DNA of 64,000 nt from Mucilaginibacter sp. UR6-1 (GTDB taxonomy: Bacteria; Bacteroidota; Bacteroidia; Sphingobacteriales; Sphingobacteriaceae): positions 186,001-250,000 of the forward strand of contig NZ_JAJIWP010000002.1 in NCBI RefSeq assembly GCF_020880975.1, written 5' to 3'. Made by a program: the position numbers and the translations under genes. The notes below the pieces were generated by a model. It did no database searches. It worked only from the letters and a program-made list of their open reading frames with translations, and was not told the origin of the DNA. Positions within the stretch are counted from its first letter, which is position 1. The number at the start of each line of letters is the position of its first letter. Shown piece after piece: positions 10,797 through 20,384 of this stretch.

Positions 10797-11540
10797 ATGA
10801 TAAGTATATTTAAAGATAACGTAGAGCTTTGCACCGCCCTTGCCGATCTGTTTATCAGTACCGGTACATCGGCAATTGCTAAAAACGGCAGGTTTACCGT
10901 GGCGCTTACAGGTGGTTCATCACCCGTAACGCTGCACAAAATACTGGCCCAGCCCGAATACCAGGATCAGCTTGACTGGAACAAGGTATTTGTATTTTGG
11001 GGCGATGAGCGCTGGGTACCGTTAACAGACGAGAAGAGCAACGCTAAAATGGCTTTTGAAACCCTGCTTAACCATGTGCCTATCCCTAAGCAAAACATCT
11101 TCCCGATGTGGAGCGATGATAAGGATGCCAAGGCCTATGCTGCCGATTATGAGCAGATACTAAGGGGCTTTTTTGGTGAAGATGAAGCCAATTTTGATCT
11201 GCTGATATTAGGTATGGGCGAGGACGGGCATACTGCATCATTATTCCCGCATACCGAGGTGCTGCACGAACGTACCAAGTGGGTGGATGCCTATTACCTG
11301 GAGCCACAGCAAATGTACCGCATAACCCTTACCGAGCCTTTTATTAATAAAGCGCAAAAGGTAGCGGTGTTGGTATTTGGTGCCAACAAGGCATCGGCAC
11401 TGCATGAGGTTTTAGAGGGTGAGCGTAATTTTGAGCAATACCCATCACAACTGCTTGCCCCGGCAAGCGGCAAACTGATGTGGATGGTTGATGAAGGCGC
11501 GGCCTCAAAACTAACTGACGAAGCAAAAGCATCTAAATAA
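10797..11540 (+). CDS. pgl: 6-phosphogluconolactonase
   Basis: Hydrolyses 6-phosphogluconolactone, linking Zwf to Gnd. The 247-aa protein has the DevB/SOL-type motifs VALTGGSSPVTLHKIL, FWGDERWVPLTDEKSN and LGMGEDGHTASLFPHT. The ATG is only 2 bp from the zwf stop and 18 bp separate its stop from the ROK kinase gene. Confidence 0.95.
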   Translation: MISIFKDNVELCTALADLFISTGTSAIAKNGRFTVALTGGSSPVTLHKILAQPEYQDQLDWNKVFVFWGDERWVPLTDEKSNAKMAFETLLNHVPIPKQNIFPMWSDDKDAKAYAADYEQILRGFFGEDEANFDLLILGMGEDGHTASLFPHTEVLHERTKWVDAYYLEPQQMYRITLTEPFINKAQKVAVLVFGANKASALHEVLEGERNFEQYPSQLLAPASGKLMWMVDEGAASKLTDEAKASK

Positions 11541-11558
11541 AAACGGTAATTTATACTA

Positions 11559-12554
11559 ATGGCAGCAAATAATAACGAGATAGTAATAGGAATAGATGTT
11601 GGTGGCACAAATACCAAGTTTGGCTTAGTTAACGAGGATGGCGAAATTCTTGAAGAAGGCCGGATAAAAACTACCGATTACACTACCGTTGAATTGTTTG
11701 TTGATGCATTGTATGAAAACATTAGTCCGCTTATTAAAAAGCACGGTGATAAAACCGTAAAAGGTATTGGTATGGGCGCGCCTAACGGTAACTTTTACAC
11801 CGGTTGTATTGACCATGCACCCAATTTGCCCTGGGGTAAAGATGAAGTGCCGCTGGCTAAGCTGATGACGGAAAAGTTTGATCTGCCTTGCATACTTACC
11901 AATGATGCCAATGCCGCTGCCGCGGGCGAAATGCAGTATGGCATAGCCAAGGGCATGCAGCACTTTATCGAGATTACGCTTGGTACCGGTGTTGGTAGCG
12001 GTATTGTAGTTAATGGTAGTTTGCTTTACGGCTGCAACGGTATAGCCGGTGAACTGGGGCATACCATCATAAGGCCGGGCGGGCGTAAGCACTGGTCAAC
12101 AGGCTCACGTGGTTCGGTTGAAGCATATTGCTCGGCAACAGGCATTGTGATCACCGCTAAGGAGCAGTTGAACAAGAAAGCCTACCCGGATAGTAAATTA
12201 CGCCAGGTAAAGGTTGATGATATTACCGCCAAGGTAATAAACGAATGCGCTTTACAGGGCGATAAACTTGCCCAAAAGGTATACCAAATTACCGGGCGCA
12301 TACTGGGAGAGGCTTTGGCTAATTTTGTAATGTTTTCATCGCCGCAGGCCATAGTGCTGTTTGGCGGAGTTATAAAGGCGGGTGATTACTTGTTAAAGCC
12401 TGCTAAAAAGTATATGGAACTTAACCTGCTCCCTGCCTTCAGGGGGCGGGTTAAGTTACTTTTAAGTGATTTGAAAGAAGCTGATGCCGCTATTTTGGGT
12501 GCAAGCTCGCTGGTTCAAAAAAGTAAGGCTACCAGGGCTGTCCATCCGGTTTGA
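11559..12554 (+). CDS. ROK-family sugar kinase (probable glucokinase)
   Basis: A 331-aa ROK protein with the ATP-binding motif GIDVGGTNTKFGLV and the GVGSGIVVNG and GIAGELGHTI motifs. No N-terminal helix-turn-helix is present, so it is an enzyme and not a repressor. Its place at the end of the operon suggests it makes glucose 6-phosphate for Zwf. Odd point: the usual ROK zinc site CxCGxxGCxE is replaced by a segment with a single Cys (GGRKHWSTGSRGSVEAYC). The last 40 bp overlap the convergent GH63 gene. Confidence 0.85.
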   Translation: MAANNNEIVIGIDVGGTNTKFGLVNEDGEILEEGRIKTTDYTTVELFVDALYENISPLIKKHGDKTVKGIGMGAPNGNFYTGCIDHAPNLPWGKDEVPLAKLMTEKFDLPCILTNDANAAAAGEMQYGIAKGMQHFIEITLGTGVGSGIVVNGSLLYGCNGIAGELGHTIIRPGGRKHWSTGSRGSVEAYCSATGIVITAKEQLNKKAYPDSKLRQVKVDDITAKVINECALQGDKLAQKVYQITGRILGEALANFVMFSSPQAIVLFGGVIKAGDYLLKPAKKYMELNLLPAFRGRVKLLLSDLKEADAAILGASSLVQKSKATRAVHPV

Positions 12555-15121
12555 TGACCGGCCCCAAGGCCCTCGCCGGTTTCGGGGTTAAAGTATTCAA
12601 AAAACGGGATGTACTGTTTAAACTGTTCATCAAAGTTAAACTTTAAACGGCCGCCATTTACCGGGCGCTCTCCGCGCTCATTGGTTAAAAACAAATTTTG
12701 CAGGCGCTTACTCAGTTCATCTGCTATTTGTGAAAGCGTAAGGTATTGACCTGATCGGGTAGGATACTCCACCTTAAAATCATCAGTATAATATTCATGA
12801 AAATGCCTTAACGAACATATTATAAGGTAATTTAACGGAAACCATACCGGCCCGCGCCAGTTGCTGTTACCGCCAAACATGTTCGAGTCACTTTCGCCCG
12901 GAATATATTTTACCGAATAATCAGCACCGTTAAGCATGTACTTGTAAGGCTGGGCATCATATTTTTTTGATAACGACCGTATGCCGTAATCCGACAAAAA
13001 TTCTTCCGGGTCAAGCATCCGTTTTAGTAGCAGCTTCATGCGGTGCCCCCGCAGTAATGAAAATAAATGTTGATCGCCATTTACATCACGCCAGCGGCTC
13101 ACCAGTTCTACCAGGTCCGGCCGTTGCTGTTTAAACCATTCCAGCCTGTTTATCAGTTCAGGCAATTGCTGCCATTGATTCTCCTTAAATACACTCACGG
13201 CAAACAGGGGTATCAAACCCACTATTGATCGTAATTTTAACCGCTCCCAACTGCAATTCGGCTTTTTGAGCAGGTCATAATAAAAACCGTCCTCATCATC
13301 CCACAATCCCTCAGTTTCCTCGCCCATGTTGGCGATAGAGCCCGCTATATACATAAAATGCTCAGCAAATTTAATAGCCATGCTCTCGTAAGCTTTGTTG
13401 TTGATGGCCAGTTCCATAGCCATACGCATCATGTTGAGGGCATACATGGCCATCCAACTGGTGCCGTCAGCCTGCTCTAAAAAGCCGCCGCCGGGCACGG
13501 GCTGGCTGCGGTTAAAAATGCCAATGTTATCCAGTCCTAAAAATCCGCCCTCAAAAATGTTATTCCCTTCGCTATCCTTACGGTTAACCCACCAGGTAAA
13601 GTTGAGCAGCAGTTTTTGAAAAACACTCTCCAAAAAAAGCTGATCGCCTTTGCCTGTCGCCGCTTTGTCCATCTCGTAAACCTGTAAGGTGGCAACCGCC
13701 TGAACGGGTGGGTTGGTATCATTAAAATCCCACTCGTAGGCTGGTATCTGCCCGTTTGGGTGCATGTGGTTCACGCCTATGAGTATCTGCAACTGCTTTT
13801 TGGCCAGGCCTGCATCAATAGGCGCAACGGCAATGCAATGGAAGGCGTGATCCCAGGCGGCAAACCATGGGTACTCCCAGGTATCGGGCATCAGTAAAAT
13901 ATCCTCGGCCACAAAATGCTTCCAGTTGGCGTTTCGGCCTTTACGCCTGCCGGCGGGTGGCACAGGTTTGCCGGCATCGCCATCAAGCCAGCGCTTTACA
14001 TTAAATTTGTAGTATTGCTTGCTCCAAAGCAACCCGGCCCAGGCCTGGCGCTGTACCAGGCGCTCGTCCGGTGTTTTTGCATTGGTTTGCTTAGCTGCGT
14101 AAAACTCATCAGCTTCGGTTATGCGTACACTAATGGTTTCATCAAAATTTGTAAAAGGGGTATTGGTAGCCAGTCTGCTTAAACGTAACCGAACTATTGC
14201 TTTACCACCCGCCTCTAACTCAAAATGGTGCCAAACAGCGGCTTTGGTTCCGGTTTTTCCGGGGTTTACCGCGTCGGTTTTGCCATTTACAATATAGTCG
14301 TTAAAGCCATCCTTAACGTAAGGTGCTTCGTTATCAGTTTTATACAGGCGGCGTCGGTTGGTTTCGTTATTGGTAAACAGGGGATCGGCAGCTTCTTCAA
14401 AATACAGGTAATATGTGCCTGTTGCAGCCGATGTTAGCTCAAAAGCGTTTTTACCGCTTGGCTTTATGGCCGGTTTTTCATCCGCGCCCAGCCAGGTTTT
14501 ACGAAACCATATTTGCGGCAGCACATCAACACTGCTTTTTTCACTACCGCGATTATAAATGGTGTATTGTATCAGTACATCGTCATGATCAGCCTTAACA
14601 TATTCCGCGAATACATCAAAGTAGGCGTTGTTGTCAAATATACCGGTATCTATCAGCTCAAATTCAGGCTTATCCTTGCCTGCGGCAGCATTCTTTTGTA
14701 TCAAAACATCGTAAGGGTAGGCCTGCTGCGGGTATTTGTACAGCATTTTCATGTAGGTATGTGCGGGTGTATTATCCAGGTAGTAATACAGTTCCTTTAC
14801 ATCCTCACCATGGTTGCCCTCGTGGTTGGTAAGCCCGAAAAGGCGCTCCTTCAATATCGGGTCGCGGCCGTTCCAAAGGGCAAGGCTCAGGCAAATGTGT
14901 TGTTTATCATCACATATACCGGCTATACCTTCTTCGCCCCAACGGTAAGCCTTGCTGCGTGCCATATCATGCGTAATGTAATTCCAGGCATCGCCATTGG
15001 CGCTGTAATCTTCGCGCACGGTACCCCATTGCCTTTCTGAGAGGTATGGTCCCCATTTAAGCCAGTCGGTTTTTCCTTCATAATGCTCTTTAAGGCGTTG
15101 TTCTTCTGTAGTTTCAGGCAT
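12515..15121 (-). CDS. GH63-type glucosidase (large cytoplasmic glycosidase)
   Basis: An 868-aa protein without signal peptide, related to GH63 alpha-glucosidases and mannosylglycerate hydrolases. It has an N-terminal beta-sandwich-like half and a C-terminal (alpha/alpha)6 catalytic half. The motifs EYPWFAAWDHAFHC and GNSNWRGPVWFPLNYL hold plausible catalytic acids. I placed the start at MPETTEEQRL; an in-frame ATG 30 bp upstream would add ten residues not typical of the family. It is monocistronic, faces the pentose-phosphate operon and overlaps the ROK gene by 40 bp. The exact glycoside substrate is unknown. Confidence 0.85.
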   Translation of the reverse strand: MPETTEEQRLKEHYEGKTDWLKWGPYLSERQWGTVREDYSANGDAWNYITHDMARSKAYRWGEEGIAGICDDKQHICLSLALWNGRDPILKERLFGLTNHEGNHGEDVKELYYYLDNTPAHTYMKMLYKYPQQAYPYDVLIQKNAAAGKDKPEFELIDTGIFDNNAYFDVFAEYVKADHDDVLIQYTIYNRGSEKSSVDVLPQIWFRKTWLGADEKPAIKPSGKNAFELTSAATGTYYLYFEEAADPLFTNNETNRRRLYKTDNEAPYVKDGFNDYIVNGKTDAVNPGKTGTKAAVWHHFELEAGGKAIVRLRLSRLATNTPFTNFDETISVRITEADEFYAAKQTNAKTPDERLVQRQAWAGLLWSKQYYKFNVKRWLDGDAGKPVPPAGRRKGRNANWKHFVAEDILLMPDTWEYPWFAAWDHAFHCIAVAPIDAGLAKKQLQILIGVNHMHPNGQIPAYEWDFNDTNPPVQAVATLQVYEMDKAATGKGDQLFLESVFQKLLLNFTWWVNRKDSEGNNIFEGGFLGLDNIGIFNRSQPVPGGGFLEQADGTSWMAMYALNMMRMAMELAINNKAYESMAIKFAEHFMYIAGSIANMGEETEGLWDDEDGFYYDLLKKPNCSWERLKLRSIVGLIPLFAVSVFKENQWQQLPELINRLEWFKQQRPDLVELVSRWRDVNGDQHLFSLLRGHRMKLLLKRMLDPEEFLSDYGIRSLSKKYDAQPYKYMLNGADYSVKYIPGESDSNMFGGNSNWRGPVWFPLNYLIICSLRHFHEYYTDDFKVEYPTRSGQYLTLSQIADELSKRLQNLFLTNERGERPVNGGRLKFNFDEQFKQYIPFFEYFNPETGEGLGAGHQTGWTALVALLF

Positions 15122-15260
15122 AAAGTATTGGTATATAGATGTTAGCAGCATACACGGCGGTTAAATACCGCAATAGCTAATTACTGCAATAGCAACATAA
15201 ACAAATATCATCAAGTTGTCAAATAAGTATGGTTTTTCATTTGAAATTTCTGTTTAATCT

Positions 15261-15275
15261 AAATGTTTAACATTT
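15261..15275. promoter_or_regulatory. Candidate operator of the TetR regulator
   Basis: AAATGTT-T-AACATTT is a perfect 15-bp palindrome ending 14 bp before the tetR ATG. Its position suits autoregulation by the adjacent TetR protein. No second copy was seen in the 80 bp before the efflux genes. The assignment is inference. Confidence 0.4.
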
Positions 15276-15289
15276 TTGTCTAACAATTT

Positions 15290-15880
15290 ATGGCGACACG
15301 AGATACTGGTACTGAACAACTTATAAAAGACACCGCAAAACGTGTGTTTTTTGCAGAGGGGCGTTTGCATGCCACCACACAGGATATTGCTGATGCGGCA
15401 GGTGTAAACCGTACACTGGTAAATTACTATTTCCGATCAAAGGACAGCCTGATAAAACAGGTGTATGAGGACGGGATGAATGACCTGAGCGCAAGGCTTA
15501 TGCAGGTTATGGAAACTGACAGGCCTTTTAAGGAAAAGATAGAGGATTTTATAGATGTTTTTATGGCCGACTCGATGGAGTATCCGTATCAGGAAACTTT
15601 TTTGATAACCGAGATGAATACCCGTGGAAATATATACCACAAGGATAACATGAGTGAAAAGGTGGAAATGTTTTCGAGGCAGATACAGGCCGAGATGGAT
15701 GCGGGCAGGCTTGAAAAAATGAACCCTATACATTTTTCCATCAACATGTTTTCAATGCTGATTTACCCGCTGATTATGAAACCCATGTACAAGCAGTTTT
15801 ATAACCTTGATGAAGACCAGTTTAACAAACTGATGCTTGAGCGAAAGGAAATGACCTGCAACATGCTCTTTAAAATGTAA
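15290..15880 (+). CDS. TetR-family regulator of the RND efflux operon
   Basis: A 196-aa regulator with an N-terminal TetR helix-turn-helix (TTQDIADAAGVNRTLVNYYF at about residues 28-47) and a variable all-helical ligand domain. It lies immediately upstream of, and co-directional with, an RND efflux operon (gap about 80 bp), so it most likely represses that operon in response to a toxic ligand. The ligand cannot be inferred. Confidence 0.9.
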   Translation: MATRDTGTEQLIKDTAKRVFFAEGRLHATTQDIADAAGVNRTLVNYYFRSKDSLIKQVYEDGMNDLSARLMQVMETDRPFKEKIEDFIDVFMADSMEYPYQETFLITEMNTRGNIYHKDNMSEKVEMFSRQIQAEMDAGRLEKMNPIHFSINMFSMLIYPLIMKPMYKQFYNLDEDQFNKLMLERKEMTCNMLFKM

Positions 15881-15959
15881 TACTAAAAAAATCAACCAAA
15901 CTAATCAAATAACAAAGTCACTAAATATCATGCACATATATCAATTTTCAAACATTACC

Positions 15960-17129
15960 ATGAGGGCTAAAGCGTTTATAGTTGCCGGTTTAGGTTCGGC
16001 AGTTCTGCTATTATCAGCATGTGGCGGCGGCCAGGAGCAGGGGCAGGCAGCAGCGGGTGCAGCTCAACCGCCGCAAAGTTTCCCGGTATTTACCATCACC
16101 CCGCAAAACACGGTGATCAATGCCACTTACCCCGCTACCCTTGAAGGGCAGCAAAATATTGAGATACGACCAAAGATAGATGGTTATATCGAGCAGATCT
16201 ATATTGACGAGGGCAGCGTGGTTAAAAAAGGCCAGTTGCTTTTCCGTATCAATGCGCCGCAATACGCCCAGGAGGTAAATACTGCTGCCGCGGCTATCAG
16301 TAGTGCCGAGGCTGATGTTAACGCGGCTAAACTGCAGGTTAACAAAACCCGTCCGCTGGTAGAGAAGGGCATCATCAGTAAATTTGAACTGGAAACCGCC
16401 GAGTTGACCCTGCAATCACGCCAGGCAGCGCTTAAACAAGCTAAGGCAACCTTATCAAATGCTAAAACTAATGTAGGTTATACTACAGTAACCAGTCCGG
16501 TTAATGGTGTGGTTGGCGCTATCCCTTATAAATTGGGTAGTTTGGTAAGCAGTACTACTGCTGAGCCTTTAACTACAGTATCAAATATTGGTAAGGTATA
16601 CGCTTACTTTTCATTAAACGAAAAGCAATTGCTTGATTTTGCAAGGCATAATAAAGGCAAAACGCTTGATGATAAATTAAAGCAACTGCCACCAGTAACA
16701 TTAACATTGGCTGATGGTACCGAGTATCCGGAAAAAGGCAGGGTTGAAACCGCTAATGGATTGATCAACACCTCAACCGGTTCATCGCAGCTAAGAGCGA
16801 CCTTCCCTAACCCGGTTGGGCTTATCCGCAGCGGTGGCAGCGCAACTATCAGTATACCGCAAACTATTACTAACGGAGTGCTGGTTCCGCAAAAATCAAC
16901 CTTTGAGTTACAGGGCAAACGCTTTGTATATGTGGTTGATAAAGCCGGTAAAGTAAAAAGCACCGAGATAACAACCGTTGAAGCACCTGCCGGCCAGTAC
17001 TTTGTAGTTACCGAAGGTGTTAAGGCCGGTGAAACTGTAGTGTTTGATGGTGTGGCCAGCCTGCAGGAGGGCATGACCATACAGCCGGATACCAAAGGTG
17101 GCGAAGCCGCTTACAAAGACGTAAAGTAA
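15960..17129 (+). CDS. RND efflux periplasmic adaptor (membrane fusion) lipoprotein
   Basis: A 389-aa AcrA/MexA-type adaptor that links the inner-membrane pump to the outer-membrane channel. The N-terminus has a lipobox (LLLSACGGG), the biotinyl-lipoyl-like hairpin begins at IEIRPKIDGYIEQIYIDEGS, and a coiled-coil section rich in Ala/Lys follows. I chose the ATG at 15960 because it places the signal peptide correctly; an upstream in-frame ATG at 15930 would add ten residues. Second gene of the tetR-adaptor-pump-channel cluster. Confidence 0.93.
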   Translation: MRAKAFIVAGLGSAVLLLSACGGGQEQGQAAAGAAQPPQSFPVFTITPQNTVINATYPATLEGQQNIEIRPKIDGYIEQIYIDEGSVVKKGQLLFRINAPQYAQEVNTAAAAISSAEADVNAAKLQVNKTRPLVEKGIISKFELETAELTLQSRQAALKQAKATLSNAKTNVGYTTVTSPVNGVVGAIPYKLGSLVSSTTAEPLTTVSNIGKVYAYFSLNEKQLLDFARHNKGKTLDDKLKQLPPVTLTLADGTEYPEKGRVETANGLINTSTGSSQLRATFPNPVGLIRSGGSATISIPQTITNGVLVPQKSTFELQGKRFVYVVDKAGKVKSTEITTVEAPAGQYFVVTEGVKAGETVVFDGVASLQEGMTIQPDTKGGEAAYKDVK

Positions 17130-17182
17130 TAACGAATTTTTAAGGGTACTGATGTGCCCTTGCAACCTCAGCACAACAAAAT

Positions 17183-20100
17183 ATGTTACGCAAATTTATT
17201 GAAAGGCCGGTACTCTCAACCGTTATATCGGTCATCATAGTTATACTGGGTATACTGGGGCTAACCACGCTGCCAATATCCCAATACCCCGACATTGCGC
17301 CGCCAACGGTGCAGGTTTCGGCATCATACACCGGCGCGAATGCCGAGGTGGTGATGAACAGTGTTATTGTACCGCTTGAAGAGCAGATTAACGGTGTGGA
17401 GAACATGACCTACATGACCTCCAAGGCCGCTAACGATGGTACGGCAACCATTACCGTTTACTTTAAACTGGGTACCGATCCGGATCTTGCCGCCGTTAAC
17501 GTGCAGAACAGGGTATCAAAGGCAACCCCGTTATTACCTGCCGAGGTTACCAAGGCGGGTGTTACCACCAGCAAGCAGCAAAGCAGTATGGTGATGGTAT
17601 TTGCGCTGCAAAGCTCCAACAAATCATTCGATCAGACATTTTTGCAGAATTACGCCGCTATTAACGTATTGCCGCAGGTAAAGCGTATAAATGGTGTGGG
17701 TGATGCTATCTCCTTCGGATCGCAGGATTACTCGATGCGGATATGGCTGAAGCCGGATGTAATGGCCACTTACGGCCTGATACCTGCCGATGTTAACGCC
17801 GCACTTGCCGAACAGAATATTGAAGCCGCGCCAGGTAAGGTGGGTGAAAACAGCAAGCAATCTTTCGAGTATGTACTTAAATATAAAGGCCGCTTAAAAA
17901 AGCCTGCCGAGTTTGAGAACATCGTTATCCGCTCAGCCGGTAACGGGCAGTTTTTGCGCCTTAAAGATATTGCCCGTGTTGAACTGGGCGCGTTAAGCTA
18001 CAGTGTTACTACCGAAACCAATGGCGAGCCATCAATAGCGCTTGCCGTGTACCAGGCAGCCGGATCTAACGCGCACGAGATGATCGAGCAAATAGATGAA
18101 ACACTTGCGCAAGCCTCAAAAACATTTCCGCAGGGTGTAACGGTAACACACATCTTTAGCGCGAACGACTTTTTGGATGTATCTATCGAAAAGGTTATCC
18201 ATACGCTTATCGAGGCATTTATCCTCGTGTTTATCGTGGTATTTATCTTCTTGCAGGATTTTCGCTCAACGCTTATTCCGGCCATTGCCGTGCCGGTAGC
18301 TATTGTGGGTACTTTCTTCTTTTTGCAACTGTTCGGGTTTACCATCAACTTGTTAACCTTGTTCGCGCTGGTGTTAGCCATAGGTATTGTGGTGGATGAT
18401 GCCATCGTAGTGGTTGAGGCTGTACACGCCAAGCTGGATAACGGTGCCAAATCAGCAAAAAAAGCTACCATCACCGCCATGAACGAGATCAGCGGGGCGG
18501 TAATATCCATCACCCTGGTAATGGCCGCGGTATTTATACCGGTAACTTTTATCACCGGTTCTTCAGGCGTGTTCTATAAGCAATTTGGTTTAACACTGGC
18601 TATCTCTATTATTATATCGGCTGTTAACGCGTTAACACTGAGCCCTGCCTTGTGTGCCCTGTTATTAAAACCGCATCCGGAAGGTGAGCATCATAAAACA
18701 GGTTTACTTAACCGTTTTTATGCCGCCTTTAACGCCGGGTTTGATGCCGTTACCGAAAAATATAAACGTTCGGTTGGTTTCCTGTCTGTTAAAAAATGGA
18801 TAGCGGTTGTTGGTATAGCCGTGTTTGCGGTTTTATTCTGGTTCCTGTTAAAAACTACGCCAAGCGGTTTCGTGCCCGATGAGGATCAAAGCTTTATTAT
18901 GGCCGATATCAGCTTGCCGCCGGCAGCATCGCTGGAGCGCAGTATCGAGGTATCAAACCAAGTGGGTAAAATGGTACAATCACTGCCCGAGGTTGAATCG
19001 GTTACGCGTGTTGCGGGTACCGGTTTGCTTAGCGGTGCCGGTGGTTCATACAGTATCTTATTCATTAAACTGAAGGATTGGTCAAAACGTGAAGGTGCCG
19101 AGCATACCGTAAAAGCCGTTACCGGTAAAATGTTCGGGATGACGGCCGGTATCAAATCAGCCAAGATCATCTTCTTCGCGCCACCATCATTACAGGGTTT
19201 TGGTAACAGCAGTGGTTTTGAGCTGCAGTTGCAGGATCGTACGGGCGGCAGCATAGCCGACTTTATGGCGGTGAACGGCAAATTCCTGGGTGCATTGAAC
19301 CAACGCCCCGAAATTCAGTATGGCGCTACCTTCTTTAATACCAACTTTCCGCAATACGAGGTGGATGTAAACGTAGCTAAGTGTAAAGACGCTAATATTG
19401 GCGTTGATGCAGTACTGGGTACGCTACAAGGTTACTTTGGCGGTTTATATGCCTCAAACTTTAACGAGTTTGGTAAACAGTACCGTGTAATGATACAGGC
19501 TGATGCCGGTTTTCGTGCCAGCCCGGAGAGCATGACTAAGATATTTGTGCGTACCAATGATAATGTAATGGCACCGATATCAGAGTTTGTTACCCTGAAA
19601 AAGGTATATGGTCCGGAGTCTATCAGCCGTTTCAACCTGTTTACATCAATATCAATTACCGGTGCACCTAAGCCTGGTTTTAGTACGGGTGATGCCATTA
19701 AGGCCGTACAGGAAGTAGCCGCGCAAACCTTACCTACCGGTTACGGCTACGAATTTTCAGGCCTGAGCCGTGAGGAGATCTCAAGCGGCAGCCAAACAGT
19801 GTTCATTTTCGCGTTGTGCCTGGTGTTTGTATACTTCCTGCTAAGCGCGCAGTACGAGAGTTATATATTGCCTTTCGCGGTATTATTCTCCCTGCCCGTT
19901 GGTTTGGCGGGTGCGTTTTTATTCGCCAAGATATTCGGTGTACAAAATAACATTTACCTGCAGATTACGCTCATCATGCTCATTGGCTTGTTGGCCAAAA
20001 ACGCCATCCTTATTGTGGAATTCGCGGTAATGCGCCGTCGTGCAGGTTTGAGTATAGTAGAGGCTGCCATTGATGGGGCTGTAGCACGTCTGCGTCCTAT

Positions 20101-20353
20101 CCTGATGACCTCGTTCGCGTTCATCCTGGGTCTGGTTCCGCTGATGCTGGCATCTGGCGCGGGTGCTGAGGGTAACCGTTCTATCGGTACCGGCGCGGTA
20201 GGTGGCATGCTTATCGGTACGGTGTTCGGTGTATTCGTTATCCCGGCGCTGTTCGTGATCTTCCAAACCTTACAGGAACGCATAAGCGGCAAACCGGCAC
20301 CTGAAGCTGATGACGACGATGATACCGAAGATGTTAAACAACCGGTATTGTAA
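17183..20353 (+). CDS. RND multidrug efflux permease (HAE-1, AcrB-like)
   Basis: A 1056-aa inner-membrane proton antiporter of the hydrophobe/amphiphile efflux family. It starts with the canonical FIERPVLSTVISVIIVILG helix and has 12 predicted membrane helices and two large periplasmic loops. The proton-relay residues are present: D405 and D406 in GIVVDDAIVVVEAV and K939 in LLAKNAILIVEF. The C-terminus is acidic (DDDDDTED). It should form a tripartite pump with the flanking adaptor and TolC-like protein. Confidence 0.96.
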   Translation: MLRKFIERPVLSTVISVIIVILGILGLTTLPISQYPDIAPPTVQVSASYTGANAEVVMNSVIVPLEEQINGVENMTYMTSKAANDGTATITVYFKLGTDPDLAAVNVQNRVSKATPLLPAEVTKAGVTTSKQQSSMVMVFALQSSNKSFDQTFLQNYAAINVLPQVKRINGVGDAISFGSQDYSMRIWLKPDVMATYGLIPADVNAALAEQNIEAAPGKVGENSKQSFEYVLKYKGRLKKPAEFENIVIRSAGNGQFLRLKDIARVELGALSYSVTTETNGEPSIALAVYQAAGSNAHEMIEQIDETLAQASKTFPQGVTVTHIFSANDFLDVSIEKVIHTLIEAFILVFIVVFIFLQDFRSTLIPAIAVPVAIVGTFFFLQLFGFTINLLTLFALVLAIGIVVDDAIVVVEAVHAKLDNGAKSAKKATITAMNEISGAVISITLVMAAVFIPVTFITGSSGVFYKQFGLTLAISIIISAVNALTLSPALCALLLKPHPEGEHHKTGLLNRFYAAFNAGFDAVTEKYKRSVGFLSVKKWIAVVGIAVFAVLFWFLLKTTPSGFVPDEDQSFIMADISLPPAASLERSIEVSNQVGKMVQSLPEVESVTRVAGTGLLSGAGGSYSILFIKLKDWSKREGAEHTVKAVTGKMFGMTAGIKSAKIIFFAPPSLQGFGNSSGFELQLQDRTGGSIADFMAVNGKFLGALNQRPEIQYGATFFNTNFPQYEVDVNVAKCKDANIGVDAVLGTLQGYFGGLYASNFNEFGKQYRVMIQADAGFRASPESMTKIFVRTNDNVMAPISEFVTLKKVYGPESISRFNLFTSISITGAPKPGFSTGDAIKAVQEVAAQTLPTGYGYEFSGLSREEISSGSQTVFIFALCLVFVYFLLSAQYESYILPFAVLFSLPVGLAGAFLFAKIFGVQNNIYLQITLIMLIGLLAKNAILIVEFAVMRRRAGLSIVEAAIDGAVARLRPILMTSFAFILGLVPLMLASGAGAEGNRSIGTGAVGGMLIGTVFGVFVIPALFVIFQTLQERISGKPAPEADDDDDTEDVKQPVL

Positions 20354-20384
20354 TAAATTGTATTAAAGATAATTATCACAAACA

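Noticed and set aside
14513..15040. A 175-codon plus-strand open frame inside the GH63 gene
   Set aside because: It is antisense to well conserved GH63 sequence, lacks family motifs and is rich in Val/Ile/Tyr as expected of a reverse shadow.
15930..15959. Upstream ATG start for the RND adaptor
   Set aside because: Using it would add ten residues before the lipoprotein signal peptide and spoil its charged N-terminus. The ATG at 15960 gives a standard lipoprotein signal.
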